58,941 bases of DNA from Pseudomonas californiensis (GTDB taxonomy: Bacteria > Pseudomonadota > Gammaproteobacteria > Pseudomonadales > Pseudomonadaceae). The translations under genes and the position numbers were made by a program. The stretch spans positions 1 through 58,941 of the forward strand of contig NZ_JAGTPK010000032.1 of the NCBI RefSeq assembly GCF_021147775.1, in the 5' to 3' direction. Under the pieces are notes generated by a model that ran no database searches, had not been told where the DNA came from, and was given only the letters and a program-made list of their open reading frames with translations. Positions 8,824 to 18,316 of this stretch are shown one piece after another; position 1 is the first letter of the stretch; each line of letters starts with the position of its first letter.

Positions 8824-9168
8824 TTGAACGACTCGAAAAACCAGAAGAACGAATCCATATTGCTGCGTATCCTGTGGATGCTGCTGTTTGTCATCGTCTG
8901 GCAAGTGGCAGAACTGGTCCTCGCTGGCGTGGTGCTGGTGCAACTGGGCTACCGGCTCATTTATGGCGCACCCAGCGCCAGCCTGATGAACTTTGGCGAC
9001 AGCCTGAGCCAGTTTCTCGCCCAGATCGGACGTTTTGGCACGTTCCATACTGACCAGAAGCCCTGGCCGTTTGCCGACTGGCCGACCCCACGTGTTCCGG
9101 ATGGCGAGGCCGCCCATCGCGTTGATCCCGCGCCGCATCCGGTACGCGACGAAGAGCCCAGGCTGTGA
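8824..9168 (+). CDS. DUF4389 family membrane protein
   Basis: About 114 residues. A central hydrophobic region (ILWMLLFVIVWQVAELVL and the following LAGVVLVQLGYRLIYG) suggests two closely spaced inner-membrane segments, then a soluble Pro-rich tail (FADWPTPRVPDGEAAHRVDP). This architecture and the position after gpsA match the DUF4389 family of Pseudomonas; the function is unknown. The start is taken as TTG at 8824 because GGGAGAAGG at 8813-8821 is immediately upstream; an in-frame ATG at 8746 lies inside gpsA and is less likely. The stop codon overlaps the GTG start of sixA. Confidence 0.75.
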   Translation: MNDSKNQKNESILLRILWMLLFVIVWQVAELVLAGVVLVQLGYRLIYGAPSASLMNFGDSLSQFLAQIGRFGTFHTDQKPWPFADWPTPRVPDGEAAHRVDPAPHPVRDEEPRL

Positions 9169-9620
9169 AGGTCTGGGTATTGCGCCACGGCGAGGCTCAA
9201 TCGCGGGCCCGCAGCGATGCAGAGCGAGAATTGACGGCGCATGGTCGTGAAGAAGTACTCAAGAGCTCCGTTCATCTGACCGGCAAACCGGTCCAGCGGA
9301 TCGTGGCCAGCCCTTATGTTCGCGCTCAGCAGACCGCCGAACTGGTGCGCCAGTATCTGGGCTTCAGTGAAGCGATCATGACAGTGCCCTGGCTCACGCC
9401 TGAAAGTGATCCGCGTGAGGTATTGCGTCAGTTGGACGCGTCAGCCCTGGATGAAGTGCTGTTGGTCAGCCATCAGCCGCTGGTTGGCAGTCTGATTGGC
9501 TTGCTGACGCAGGGCAGCGTTCAGCAGGCACAGCCGATGAGCACCGCGAGTCTGGCGGAGCTTGAAGGTGAGTTCGCGCTGGCTGGCGCGATGAATCTCA
9601 ACAGCGTCCGACACGTCTGA
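9165..9620 (+). CDS. sixA: phosphohistidine phosphatase SixA
   Basis: A 151-residue histidine-phosphatase-superfamily protein with the RHG motif at residues 7-9 (LRHGEA) and a second catalytic His in LLVSHQPLVG. SixA removes phosphate from phosphohistidine, in E. coli from Hpt domains such as that of ArcB or from the nitrogen phosphotransferase system. The GTG start overlaps the preceding stop, showing translational coupling. Cytosolic. Confidence 0.88.
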   Translation: MKVWVLRHGEAQSRARSDAERELTAHGREEVLKSSVHLTGKPVQRIVASPYVRAQQTAELVRQYLGFSEAIMTVPWLTPESDPREVLRQLDASALDEVLLVSHQPLVGSLIGLLTQGSVQQAQPMSTASLAELEGEFALAGAMNLNSVRHV

Positions 9621-9684
9621 ACAGGCAGCGAGGGTGCTGCCTCGTAATGTTGCTTGCGATTTCCCACAATAAAAAGGATTTAAC

Positions 9685-10128
9685 ATGAGCATCTGGCGTC
9701 AAGCCCCCGATATCGAAGCCCTCATGACGGCTCAGAAAAATACCATCGGCGAAGTACTGGATATTCGGTTCGAGTCGTTTACCGAAGATTCGCTGACCGC
9801 GAGCATGGTGGTCGATCCGCGCACCCATCAACCGTTTGGCCTTTTGCACGGCGGCGCATCGGTGGTGTTGGCCGAATCGTTGGGGTCGATGGCCAGCTAT
9901 CTGCTGGTGGATCCGGGCAAGTTCTTTTGCGTGGGGCTTGAAGTCAACGCCAACCACCTTCGTGGTGTCCGTTCCGGTCGGGTCACCGGCGTGGTGCGCC
10001 CGGTTCACATCGGCCGCACGACCCACGTTTGGGACATTCGTATCAGCAACGATGAAGGCAAGCTCAGTTGTATCTCGCGTCTAACCGTTGCGGTAGTCGC
10101 GCACGGTCAGGAACCACCAGCGCGCTGA
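9685..10128 (+). CDS. hotdog-fold acyl-CoA thioesterase
   Basis: A 147-residue single-hotdog thioesterase of the PaaI/YdiI type. The motif FGLLHGGASVVLAESLGS carries the catalytic Glu64 and the HGG loop of this subfamily. Likely hydrolyses an aryl- or acyl-CoA in the cytosol. It corresponds to the P. aeruginosa thioesterase PA1618 by position and appearance; its physiological substrate is unclear. AAAAGGA precedes the ATG with normal spacing. Confidence 0.88.
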   Translation: MSIWRQAPDIEALMTAQKNTIGEVLDIRFESFTEDSLTASMVVDPRTHQPFGLLHGGASVVLAESLGSMASYLLVDPGKFFCVGLEVNANHLRGVRSGRVTGVVRPVHIGRTTHVWDIRISNDEGKLSCISRLTVAVVAHGQEPPAR

Positions 10129-10249
10129 CTGACAGGCAATTCGGCCTACTGCTGGCCGATTTGACACCTTTGATGGCAGTTCCAATCGTTGCCGTACCTT
10201 TTGCCGGATGCGCAAAATGCAGGCTCGTCCGGCTCTTGAGTGTACAGGC

Positions 10250-11071
10250 ATGACCCAACCCGTCTTTTTCGCTCATGCCAATGGATTTCCGTCGGGCACC
10301 TACGGCAAATTGTTCTCTGCGCTGGCGCCCGAGTATTCGGTGACTCATCTTGAGCAGCATGCACACGACCCGCGTTTCCCCGTCGATGACAACTGGCTGA
10401 ATCTGGTCGAAGAGTTGATCCATCATCTTCGCCAGCAACCCGGTCCCGTGTGGGGTGTCGGGCATTCGCTGGGCGGCGTGTTGCATCTTCATGCCGCGCT
10501 GCGTTGCCCCGAGTTGTACCGGGGCGTGGTGATGCTCGATTCGCCGGTGCTGGGGTTGGCCGATCAGTTGTTCATCCGCCTGGCCAAGCGTCTTGGGTTC
10601 ATTGATCGGATAACGCCCGCTGGCCGCACGCTGGGTCGCCGTGAGGCGTTCACTGACCTGGATTCGGCCCGCGCCTATTTTGCCAGCAAGACACTGTTTC
10701 GCCGTTTCGACCCCGAATGCCTGAATGCTTATCTGCTGCACGGGTTGCAGCAAGACGGTGAACAGTTGCGCCTGCGCTTTGATCCTGCGACCGAAATCAG
10801 TATCTACCGCAGCATTCCCCACACCAGCCCCGTTCCATCAAGGCAGCTCAAGGTGCCGCTGGCAATGGTGCGTGGCAAGCACAGCCGCGTGATCATGCCG
10901 CACCACGGTTATCTGGCCAAGCGCATGCGCGAGGGTGAGTACCTGTCGATGCCGGGCGGGCACATGTTTCCACTGGAACGGCCGGATGAAACGGCGCAAT
11001 TGCTCAAATCTCTGTTCGTGCGCTGGGATGAACGCAGCGCACAACGTCATCCACAGAAAACTCCCGCATGA
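10250..11071 (+). CDS. alpha/beta hydrolase
   Basis: About 273 residues with the alpha/beta hydrolase fold: an oxyanion-hole region FFAHANGFPSG, nucleophile elbow GVGHSLGG with Ser73, and a late catalytic His in MPGGHMFPLE. No signal peptide, so cytosolic. The substrate cannot be told. The ATG at 10250 (MTQPVFFAHANG) gives a typical N-terminus, but its Shine-Dalgarno is weak and an in-frame ATG at 10208 is possible. It overlaps the next hydrolase gene by 4 bp (ATGA), so the two are translated together. Confidence 0.85.
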   Translation: MTQPVFFAHANGFPSGTYGKLFSALAPEYSVTHLEQHAHDPRFPVDDNWLNLVEELIHHLRQQPGPVWGVGHSLGGVLHLHAALRCPELYRGVVMLDSPVLGLADQLFIRLAKRLGFIDRITPAGRTLGRREAFTDLDSARAYFASKTLFRRFDPECLNAYLLHGLQQDGEQLRLRFDPATEISIYRSIPHTSPVPSRQLKVPLAMVRGKHSRVIMPHHGYLAKRMREGEYLSMPGGHMFPLERPDETAQLLKSLFVRWDERSAQRHPQKTPA

Positions 11072-11922
11072 AGTGTGCTGTCGAGGAAGTGCGCCTGAGC
11101 CTCGGGCATGTCGAGCTTGCTGCGCATCTGTTCGGCCCCGAAGACGGCACGCCGGTCATCGCGTTGCATGGCTGGCTCGATAACGCCAACAGCTTTGCCA
11201 GACTTGCTCCGAAGCTTGACGGCCTGCGTATCGTGGCGCTTGATCTGGCCGGGCACGGTCACTCCGATCACCGACCGGCAGGTGCCGGGTACGCGTTAGC
11301 CGATTATGTGTTCGACGTCCTTCAGGTCGCTGAGCAGTTGGGCTGGTCGCGCTTCGCGCTGCTCGGGCATTCGTTGGGGGCAATCATTTCGGTTATGCTG
11401 GCTGGCGCGCTGCCCGAGCGGGTTAGCCATCTTGCGTTGATCGACGGCCTGATTCCGCTGACAGGCGAGGCTGACTCTTCTGCCGAACGGATGGGCGCTG
11501 CGCTGCAGGCGCAACTGGCGTTGTCCGGCAAGAAGAAACCGGTTTATCAGGATCAGGACCGGGCCATTCAGGCGCGCATGAAGGGCGTGGTGGCAGTCAG
11601 CCGCGAGGCTGCCGAGTTGCTCGCGCAGCGCGGACTGATGCCGGTGCCGGGTGGATACACCTGGCGCAGCGACAGCCGCCTGACGCTGCCTTCTGCGACG
11701 CGTCTGACGCACGAGCAGGCCATGGCGTTCATCAACAATGTGAAATGTCCGACGCAATTGGTCATTGCCCGCGAGGGCATGCTGGCGAAAAAGCACGACG
11801 TCATCGAGCGTCTGCCTTTCGGCATCGAAACCTTGCCGGGCGGCCATCACCTGCATCTGGATAACGAGGAGGGCGCGTGCGCTGTTGCACGCTGTTTCAA
11901 TCGCTTCTTCGCTGCTTCTTGA
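11068..11922 (+). CDS. alpha/beta hydrolase
   Basis: A 284-residue alpha/beta hydrolase with HGWLDNANSF near the oxyanion hole, nucleophile elbow LLGHSLGA with Ser102, and the final His in LPGGHHLHLD. It is different from the preceding hydrolase but coupled to it by an ATGA overlap, suggesting the two act in the same process. This pair has the same arrangement in P. aeruginosa (PA1621-PA1622). Substrate unknown. Confidence 0.87.
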   Translation: MKCAVEEVRLSLGHVELAAHLFGPEDGTPVIALHGWLDNANSFARLAPKLDGLRIVALDLAGHGHSDHRPAGAGYALADYVFDVLQVAEQLGWSRFALLGHSLGAIISVMLAGALPERVSHLALIDGLIPLTGEADSSAERMGAALQAQLALSGKKKPVYQDQDRAIQARMKGVVAVSREAAELLAQRGLMPVPGGYTWRSDSRLTLPSATRLTHEQAMAFINNVKCPTQLVIAREGMLAKKHDVIERLPFGIETLPGGHHLHLDNEEGACAVARCFNRFFAAS

Positions 11923-12061
11923 CTTGCGGTCGGCAACTGCCGACGCTGAGCAGGTTGAAACAGGAGCCAACCACGATGGATCAATCCTCCACTCTGCAAG
12001 ATTGCCTTGTCGGCAATGCCCCTCATGTTTTCCTTTCGTCTGCCTGCCAATGAGAGCACTC

Positions 12062-12880
12062 ATGCGTGTATCCAGTGTTCCATTCGTTGCACTCTGGGCG
12101 TCGATATTCAGCGCCATGGTCGGTGCCGCTGATCTGCCGGGTAGTCAGGACCTGCAAATCCTGCCGCGTCTGGCGGATACGGAAATCATCGACTATCGCC
12201 CCCGGGCCGAACTCGAGCGCGTCTACCCCGTGGGCTCGATCCGCAAGATCAGCGGCCAGTTGCGGTTCGATGGTCAGGTCAGTGCGCGAGGCAATCTGAC
12301 GTCGGTTACCTATCAGCTGCCTGCCGAGCATTCTTCTGACGACGCATTCACCGCAGCGCGCGAAGCCTTACAACAACAGGGTGCCGAGTTGCTGTTCTGG
12401 TGCCAGGCCCGCGACTGTGGCGAAAGCAGCCTGTGGGCCAACGAGGTATTCGGCAACTCCAAATTGTACGGCGCCGATGACAGGCAGGCGTATCTGCTGT
12501 TGCGCCTTGCCGAACCCAATACGGATACGCTGGTTGCGCTCTACAGCATCACCCGTGGCAATCGCCGCGCCTATCTGCATGTCGAGCAATTCGAATCCGC
12601 CGCGCCGCTGGGCGATCTGTTGCCGACCTCGGCTACCTTGCCGCGTCAGCTCAAAAGCACCGGCAAGCTCGATCTGCCAAGACTGGGTGGCGAACCTCAG
12701 GATGCTTGGGTAACGCTGATCTCGCGCGGGCTCAACCTCGACAGCACCTTGCGTGCCACCGTTTCCGGGGCCAGAGCGGCTGCATGGCGCGATGCGTTGA
12801 TCGCCAAGGGTGTCCGTGCTGCACGACTGGAGACCGGCGGTGCCGAGAAAAAGGGCGTGTCCATCGAGGTGATTCGCTAG
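12062..12880 (+). CDS. exported DUF4892 family protein
   Basis: About 272 residues with a Sec signal peptide (MRVSSVPFVALWASIFSAMVGA, cleavage after GAA) and a mature domain of the DUF4892 type found in Pseudomonas. A mid-region Cys pair (FWCQARDCGESSLWANEVFG) and a C-terminal alpha/beta segment resembling an OmpA-like fold (ISRGLNLDSTLRATVSGA ... GVRAARLET) suggest an envelope protein. Function unknown. Start at 12062 follows AGAG with short spacing; ATG at 12050 is an alternative. The longer frame back to 11765 overlaps the hydrolase gene and is unlikely. Confidence 0.75.
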   Translation: MRVSSVPFVALWASIFSAMVGAADLPGSQDLQILPRLADTEIIDYRPRAELERVYPVGSIRKISGQLRFDGQVSARGNLTSVTYQLPAEHSSDDAFTAAREALQQQGAELLFWCQARDCGESSLWANEVFGNSKLYGADDRQAYLLLRLAEPNTDTLVALYSITRGNRRAYLHVEQFESAAPLGDLLPTSATLPRQLKSTGKLDLPRLGGEPQDAWVTLISRGLNLDSTLRATVSGARAAAWRDALIAKGVRAARLETGGAEKKGVSIEVIR

Positions 12881-12971
12881 CACTCCACGTTCTGCCCATG
12901 ACGAATACGGCTGACGCCAGCCGTGTTCGTCTTTATGCTCGCCACTTCCGATTCCTTCTCGCAGGCCCTTC

Positions 12972-14021
12972 ATGTTCAACAATGATCGTCTACTGGTTCA
13001 GATCCTGCTGCTGGCCCTGTTCGGCGCTTGCCTGTGGGTGATGGCACCGTTCTGGTCGGCACTGGTCTGGGGCGCGGTGCTGGCGTTTGCCAGCTGGCCG
13101 CTGATGCGCCTGCTGACGCGCTGGTTCAAGGGTCGGGAATCGCTGGCCGCATTGGTCATGAGTCTGTGCTGGCTGCTGTTGGTGGCCGCGCCGCTGGTAT
13201 GGCTGGGTTTCAACCTGGCTGATCACGTGCGCGATGCCACGGCGTTTGTCAAAGATGTACAGGTCGACGGTCTGCCGGATCCGCCCGCGTGGCTGGCGGG
13301 TATTCCTATCGTGGGTGAGCGGCTGGTGGGTTTCTGGACCACCATCGATCAGCAGGGCGCGGCCTTCATGGCGACGGTCAAACCCTATCTGGGCGAAGTG
13401 GGCAACTGGCTGCTGGCGCGCAGTGCGCAGATCGGCGGCGGGATCCTTGAACTGACCCTGAGTATCGTTTTCGCATTCTTCTTCTACCGCGATGGCCCGC
13501 GTCTGGCAGCCTTCGTACTCAGCCTGCTGGAGCGTTTGATCGGTGATCGTGCGCAGTATTATCTGGATCTGGTCGCCGGTACGGTGCAGCGCGTGGTCAA
13601 CGGCGTGATCGGCACTGCCGCAGCCCAGGCGGTTCTGGCGCTGATCGGCTTCCTCATTGCGGGCATTCCCGGCGCGCTGGTGCTGGGTATTCTGACCTTC
13701 CTGTTCAGCCTGATCCCCATGGGTCCGCCGCTGGTCTGGCTGCCTGCCACCGCCTGGCTGGTCTGGCAGGGAGAATACGGCATGGCCATATTCCTCGGCA
13801 TCTGGGGCATGTTCGTCATCAGTGGCGTGGATAACGTGCTCAAGCCTTACCTGATCAGCCGGGGTGGCAACCTGCCGTTGGTGATTGTATTGCTGGGTGT
13901 TTTTGGCGGACTGCTGGCGTTCGGTTTTATCGGCCTGTTCATTGGGCCGACGTTGCTGGCGGTGGCTTATAGTCTGTTGACGGACTGGGTGGGTAGCGAG
14001 CGGGCGCGTACGCCGCGTTGA
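12972..14021 (+). CDS. AI-2E family (PerM/YdiK-like) membrane protein
   Basis: A 349-residue polytopic inner-membrane protein of the AI-2E/PerM family with about eight hydrophobic segments: two near the N-terminus, one at 60-80, a soluble middle region (about 85-150), then segments around IVFAFFFYRDGP, AVLALIGFLIAGIPGALVLGILTFLFSLIPMGPPLVWLPA and the last LPLVIVLLGVFGGLLAFGFIGLFIGPTLLA regions. The IPMGPP and FIGPTLLA motifs are typical. Family members export varied substrates; quorum-signal transport is shown for only some. Substrate here unknown. Confidence 0.85.
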   Translation: MFNNDRLLVQILLLALFGACLWVMAPFWSALVWGAVLAFASWPLMRLLTRWFKGRESLAALVMSLCWLLLVAAPLVWLGFNLADHVRDATAFVKDVQVDGLPDPPAWLAGIPIVGERLVGFWTTIDQQGAAFMATVKPYLGEVGNWLLARSAQIGGGILELTLSIVFAFFFYRDGPRLAAFVLSLLERLIGDRAQYYLDLVAGTVQRVVNGVIGTAAAQAVLALIGFLIAGIPGALVLGILTFLFSLIPMGPPLVWLPATAWLVWQGEYGMAIFLGIWGMFVISGVDNVLKPYLISRGGNLPLVIVLLGVFGGLLAFGFIGLFIGPTLLAVAYSLLTDWVGSERARTPR

Positions 14022-14078
14022 ACTGACGTTCGCGCAGGCCAGCGACGTCGCAGGGCCAATACCTGTGGCGTCTGGGGC

Positions 14079-15134
14079 TCAATGACGTGGCAAATGCAGC
14101 ACCGCCGTCAGCCCTCCACCCGGCGTCTGCTCCAACGACAATTCCCCCCCGATGCGTCGTGCGGCTTCGCGGGCGATCGTCATGCCCATGCCGACGCCAC
14201 CGGAGTTGCGATTGCGCGAACCTTCCAGTCGATAAAAGGGCTCGAACACGCTTTCATGCAGTTCAGGCGCAATGCCGGGGCCATGATCGACGACCGAAAT
14301 CTTGACCTGATCAGCGCCGTCCTCTATCACGATCTTCGCGCTGCCTGCGTAGCGCAGGGCGTTATCGACCAGGTTCTGCAGGCATGAGCGCAGCGCCATG
14401 GGCTGGGTTTTCAGCGGCTTGCACTGGCCCTCGTATTGCACATCGTCGCCGTTGTCCTGGGCGTTTTCGGCCTGTGATTCGATCAGCGCCTGTAGATCCA
14501 GTTGCTGAAGTATTTCGGTCCTGCGGTGTTCGTTGAGGTATGCCAGGGTCGCATCGAGCATGTTGATCATGTCGTTGAGGTCCTGGGTCATCTGCCCGTG
14601 CAGCCTGGGCTCCTCGATCTGTTCGACACGCAGCTTGAGCCGCGACAGGGGCGTGCGCAGGTCATGAGAGACCGCTGCCAGCATGCGCCCGCGTTGCTGC
14701 ATCTGCTCACGGAGCTTGTGCTGCATCAGGTTGAAGGTCTGCGCCGCCTGACGTGCTTCGCGCGGGCCGGAGATTTCCAGCGGCGGGCTGTCGAGGTTTT
14801 CGCTCAGGCGTTCGGCGGCTTCGCTCAATCGCTGCACAGGACGGCTCAGGGCCTTGGCGCCATACCACGCCGCGATGATCAGGGTAATGAACTGAAAGAT
14901 CAGTGGCACGACAGGACCGCCCAGTAGCGGTGGTCTGGCCGGTCTGCGTCGCTCGTCCGGATAATCCGGCCTGCTCTGATCGTGCTGAGCAGAAGATTCA
15001 CCCCCTGGCGGAGGCTGCATCGGGTGCATGCCGTAATTCATGAACCAGATGAACGCCAGCAGGTGTGCCAGCAGGATGGCCAATAGCGCGCCGCCAAACA
15101 GACGGGCAAAGAGCGTATCGAACCTGCGGATCAA
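14079..15134 (-). CDS. sensor histidine kinase (EnvZ-like)
   Basis: A 351-residue orthodox kinase with two membrane segments (about 13-33 and 75-95) enclosing a short periplasmic loop of about 40 residues rich in Pro, Asp, Arg and His, then HAMP, HisKA with AAVSHDLRTPLSRL and HATPase with N box LQNLVDNALRYA and G box GVGMGMTIA. The small loop suggests sensing within or near the membrane or of a charged ligand rather than a folded sensor domain. Its ATG overlaps the stop of the response regulator gene (15131-15134), so the two are coupled. The stimulus is unknown. Confidence 0.9.
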   Translation of the reverse strand: MIRRFDTLFARLFGGALLAILLAHLLAFIWFMNYGMHPMQPPPGGESSAQHDQSRPDYPDERRRPARPPLLGGPVVPLIFQFITLIIAAWYGAKALSRPVQRLSEAAERLSENLDSPPLEISGPREARQAAQTFNLMQHKLREQMQQRGRMLAAVSHDLRTPLSRLKLRVEQIEEPRLHGQMTQDLNDMINMLDATLAYLNEHRRTEILQQLDLQALIESQAENAQDNGDDVQYEGQCKPLKTQPMALRSCLQNLVDNALRYAGSAKIVIEDGADQVKISVVDHGPGIAPELHESVFEPFYRLEGSRNRNSGGVGMGMTIAREAARRIGGELSLEQTPGGGLTAVLHLPRH

Positions 15135-15910
15135 CCCAGGTCCCTGGCATCGAACAGATAGCCTTCGCCGCGTACGGTCTTGATCAGCTGCGGGTTCTTC
15201 GGGTCGTCGGCCAGCTTCTGGCGCAGGCGCGAGACCAGCAGGTCGATACTGCGGTCGAACGCCTCGATCGAGCGACCTCGGGCGGCATCCAGCAATTGCT
15301 CGCGGCTCAGCACACGATGCGGACGCTCGAGAAACACCCGCAGCAGCCGAAATTCGGCGTTCGACAACGGTACTACCAGCCCATCGGGCGCAATCAATTG
15401 GCGCAGTACGCTGTTCAGGCGCCAGGTGTTGAAGCGAATCGTGCTGCGTTGATCGCTGCGTTCATCGCGAACCCGACGCAGGACGGTCTGGATACGCGCG
15501 ACCAACTCGCGGGGTTCGAACGGCTTGGCCATGTAGTCGTCTGCACCCAGTTCCAGGCCGATGATTCGGTCGGTGGGTTCGCAGCGGGCGGTCAGCATCA
15601 GGATAGGGATGTCCGAGGTGCTGCGTAGCCAGCGGCACAGCGACAGGCCGTCTTCGCCGGGCAACATCAGGTCCAGCACGACTACGTCGAAGCTTTCTTC
15701 GCTAAGGGCAAGACGCATCTGTGCACCGTCAGTCACGCCGCGTGCCTGAATATTGAAGCGCGTCAGGTAATCGCACAGCAGTTCACGGATCGCCACGTCG
15801 TCATCGACGATCAGGGCGCGCACTGCCCAGCGCTGCTCGGGGGCGGTAATGTCGAATGAATTATCGGTGAATGCCTGCATAGTGCCTGTGCTGCCTGTTG
15901 ATGCTGCCAT
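15131..15910 (-). CDS. OmpR-family response regulator
   Basis: Receiver domain (ALIVDDDVAIRELLCDYL, phospho-acceptor Asp in VVLDLMLPGEDG, KPF motif in DDYMAKPFEP) followed by a winged-helix OmpR/PhoB DNA-binding domain ending in TVRGEGYLFDA. It is the partner of the overlapping kinase gene. The N-terminus is uncertain: in-frame ATGs at 15994, 15910 and 15880 all lack a strong Shine-Dalgarno, and the receiver begins only a few residues after the 15880 start. Position next to the accessory island raises the possibility that it regulates the surface genes, but nothing in the sequence proves this. Confidence 0.88.
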   Translation of the reverse strand: MAASTGSTGTMQAFTDNSFDITAPEQRWAVRALIVDDDVAIRELLCDYLTRFNIQARGVTDGAQMRLALSEESFDVVVLDLMLPGEDGLSLCRWLRSTSDIPILMLTARCEPTDRIIGLELGADDYMAKPFEPRELVARIQTVLRRVRDERSDQRSTIRFNTWRLNSVLRQLIAPDGLVVPLSNAEFRLLRVFLERPHRVLSREQLLDAARGRSIEAFDRSIDLLVSRLRQKLADDPKNPQLIKTVRGEGYLFDARDLG

Positions 15911-16237
15911 GGTTGGCCGCTGTTGATGATTCAGGCTCCCGTCATACCGATTCGCCGCGAGGCGCGGCGAGAGGGTGGCGCTTCTGATTGTCATCGGCAT
16001 GTCGGGAATGTATCGGAGTTGATACACCTCAGAATTTTTACCTCATTTTTGTGCCTGCACCTAGCGTTTCCAACAGTATCGACAACGCCGCTGTCAACGT
16101 TAAATGGCGTCTGTACGGCCGCGCAACCGCAGTGTTGCTGCGTGCCGGCAGGCCGCCTTCTCGGACATGAAAAGTCCGTTCAGGCCTATGTGTCATTGCC
16201 CGTCGGTCCGGCGGGTCTTCGTCAGGGAGACGCATTG

Positions 16238-18238
16238 ATGACTGTATCAAAACCTCAACCCGAACTGACCGCCGCTGAGCAGGCGCGGCAGTCCTATCGA
16301 AAAAAACGTTCCGAGGGTTCACAGAAAAAGGTGGACCTGGATCAGCCCGACGTCGATGGCGTGCTCGGGTTTATTGATGGAGATGACAGGTACCTTTGGC
16401 CCAGAACGCAGTGGGGAAAAGACTGGACGATCAGGATTCCGAATTCTGTACAACTGAATCCTTATGAACAACTGCAATTCATCATGAATGGAGCTCGACT
16501 GGCTACTATCGACCTGCCTGATCCGGTGACCCCTGCCATTCGCGAATATGTGATACCCGCGGATAAATTCGAATCCGAAGGCGTATATAGGATTGAATAT
16601 CTGCACGCAAATAGTGATGGCAACATAATTGGTTCGGCTTCCCGGTCAGTGACTGTCGACCATACGGCGCCCAACGGAAACATTCCCGGGCAGGCTCCCG
16701 GCTTGCCGCAAGACGTCATCGATAACGGCCTTACACTGGCGTACTTCGATGCTCATGCGACGCTTGATATCAGTATTCCTCGTTCCAGCGATATCATTGC
16801 CGGGGATGAAATTCGGTTGTATTGGGGGCCGGTGGGTCCCAAAAGCATTGCCGATCCGGTAGACCCTGTCGAATCCATTACCGTCTCAAAGGATCAAGCC
16901 TTGCCAGGAGCTGCTGATCCGGTCATAAGCCTTGACGCTGCTCTCGTCAAAACGCTTGAGGATGGCTCGATCGCAGTGCTTTATCGCTATGTCGATCGAA
17001 CCGGCAACCTTGGTCAGCCCTCAAGGTGGCAGGAGATCTACGTTGATCTTGATCCGTTGCCGGCAAGTCTTGTAGCGCCGGTGGTGCCGCTGGCAAATGA
17101 TGGTTTGATTGATCGTGCCGACGCGCGTCTGGGCGTGTACGTGGAAATTCCCGCGCCAGGTTATGACAACCCGCAACCAGGCAAGGACATGATTGAGGTC
17201 AATTGGGAAAAAACCACCGTTCGAGCGGTGCCGCTGTCAACCTTTCCGATGTTGATTTTCATTGACTGGCCTACCTTGTCGGCAGAGGGAGCGCTGGACG
17301 CGCGCAGTTTCAAAGTGAGTTATAGCGTGGTCCGGGGCGTTGCCAAGACAAAATCTTCGGAAATTGACATCTCTGTGGATTTCACCGTGGCAGGTGTCAA
17401 TCCAGATCCGGATCCGGATCCCGAAGGGCCTGATCCGATAAATGACAAGCTGCCACTGGTGGTCATCAAGAGCCTCGGGTCTGTAGATAACGAGCTAGGC
17501 GAAGAGGACAAGGGCCTGAATGCCAAGGCGCTGGTGACGCCAAATCCTGTGATCGCCGGACAGAGCCTGCGTCTGTTCTGGGGGGCGCTGATACCTCATG
17601 TCGATGAGGTGGTTATTCCCGACCCGCCCGCCGATCCCGTTGAGTTCACAGTGCCTTGGGACAAAATCCAGCAAGGTGGCTACAACGAACAATTACCGGT
17701 CTATTACAGCACCTGGAATGGCGTCAACGAGCAGCAATCCCGGCGTACCCTGGTAAAGGTGACTGTCGTCGAGTCGGAAGAACTTGCAGATGTAGAGTTT
17801 CCAGACCGGTATTCCGGAGGAAACCCGGCCATTCCAGTGATCAACTGCTGCTCGAAACCCTGGGATGGAATTAACGCTCGGATCCCGGGGGATCGGGTGA
17901 GTTTCGAAGTAGGTAACACGGTTGATGTCAGTTGGCAGGCATACGATGACTCGCAAGGTAACTCGCCTATTCCTAATACGGCCTATTCGGCGGACACTGT
18001 AACGCTGGATGACAACGCGGTGAGAAACGGTTTTACCATCACGGTGCCTTATAAAGATTACATCGAGCCCATCGTGACGCGTGGCAGTGGCCGCGTCACC
18101 TATGTGTTGAAGAAATCGCCAACCCAGATAAGTGTCAAATCGACCCTGGTCGTTGTAACGCGCGTACTGCCAGGCGAGTTAAACCTGTGCACACCGGAAG
18201 AGCCGGGAGTTTGCGATATCCCCGATCTGCCTGAATGA
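16238..18238 (+). CDS. large Ig-like repeat protein, unknown function (copy 1)
   Basis: A 666-residue protein without signal peptide or membrane segment. An N-terminal charged region (about 1-45) is followed by consecutive beta-sandwich-like repeats of about 100-115 residues, recognisable from recurring patterns such as AGDEIRLYWGPVGP / AGQSLRLFWGALIP and VYRIEYLHANSDGN / LPVYYSTWNGVNEQ. A DPDPDPEGPDP linker occurs near residue 390. Two related genes lie in the window (21113 and 33533). Such proteins are typically annotated as hypothetical or Ig-like in Pseudomonas. The ATG at 16238 was chosen for GGGAG at 16225-16229; the frame is open further upstream to 15923 but that part overlaps the regulator's 5' region. 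Secretion route, if any, is not visible. Confidence 0.75.
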   Translation: MTVSKPQPELTAAEQARQSYRKKRSEGSQKKVDLDQPDVDGVLGFIDGDDRYLWPRTQWGKDWTIRIPNSVQLNPYEQLQFIMNGARLATIDLPDPVTPAIREYVIPADKFESEGVYRIEYLHANSDGNIIGSASRSVTVDHTAPNGNIPGQAPGLPQDVIDNGLTLAYFDAHATLDISIPRSSDIIAGDEIRLYWGPVGPKSIADPVDPVESITVSKDQALPGAADPVISLDAALVKTLEDGSIAVLYRYVDRTGNLGQPSRWQEIYVDLDPLPASLVAPVVPLANDGLIDRADARLGVYVEIPAPGYDNPQPGKDMIEVNWEKTTVRAVPLSTFPMLIFIDWPTLSAEGALDARSFKVSYSVVRGVAKTKSSEIDISVDFTVAGVNPDPDPDPEGPDPINDKLPLVVIKSLGSVDNELGEEDKGLNAKALVTPNPVIAGQSLRLFWGALIPHVDEVVIPDPPADPVEFTVPWDKIQQGGYNEQLPVYYSTWNGVNEQQSRRTLVKVTVVESEELADVEFPDRYSGGNPAIPVINCCSKPWDGINARIPGDRVSFEVGNTVDVSWQAYDDSQGNSPIPNTAYSADTVTLDDNAVRNGFTITVPYKDYIEPIVTRGSGRVTYVLKKSPTQISVKSTLVVVTRVLPGELNLCTPEEPGVCDIPDLPE

Positions 18239-18278
18239 GGGCCTGCGACGCGGCTTGACGATTAAACTGTATTGAATA

Positions 18279-18316
18279 CGGCAATACCTGATGATTGTTT
18301 GGGGCGGGTATTGCCG
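18279..18316 (+). terminator. stem-loop downstream of Ig-like gene, possible terminator
   Basis: Perfect 10-bp arms CGGCAATACC / GGTATTGCCG with an 18-base loop, 40 bp after the stop. There is no clear T-run, so it may act as a 3' stabiliser or weak terminator. Confidence 0.45.

Noticed and set aside
17400..17430. GGATCC-type short repeats in the first Ig-like gene
   Set aside because: They encode an in-frame Asp-Pro linker (DPDPDP); neither a CRISPR nor a mobile-element end.
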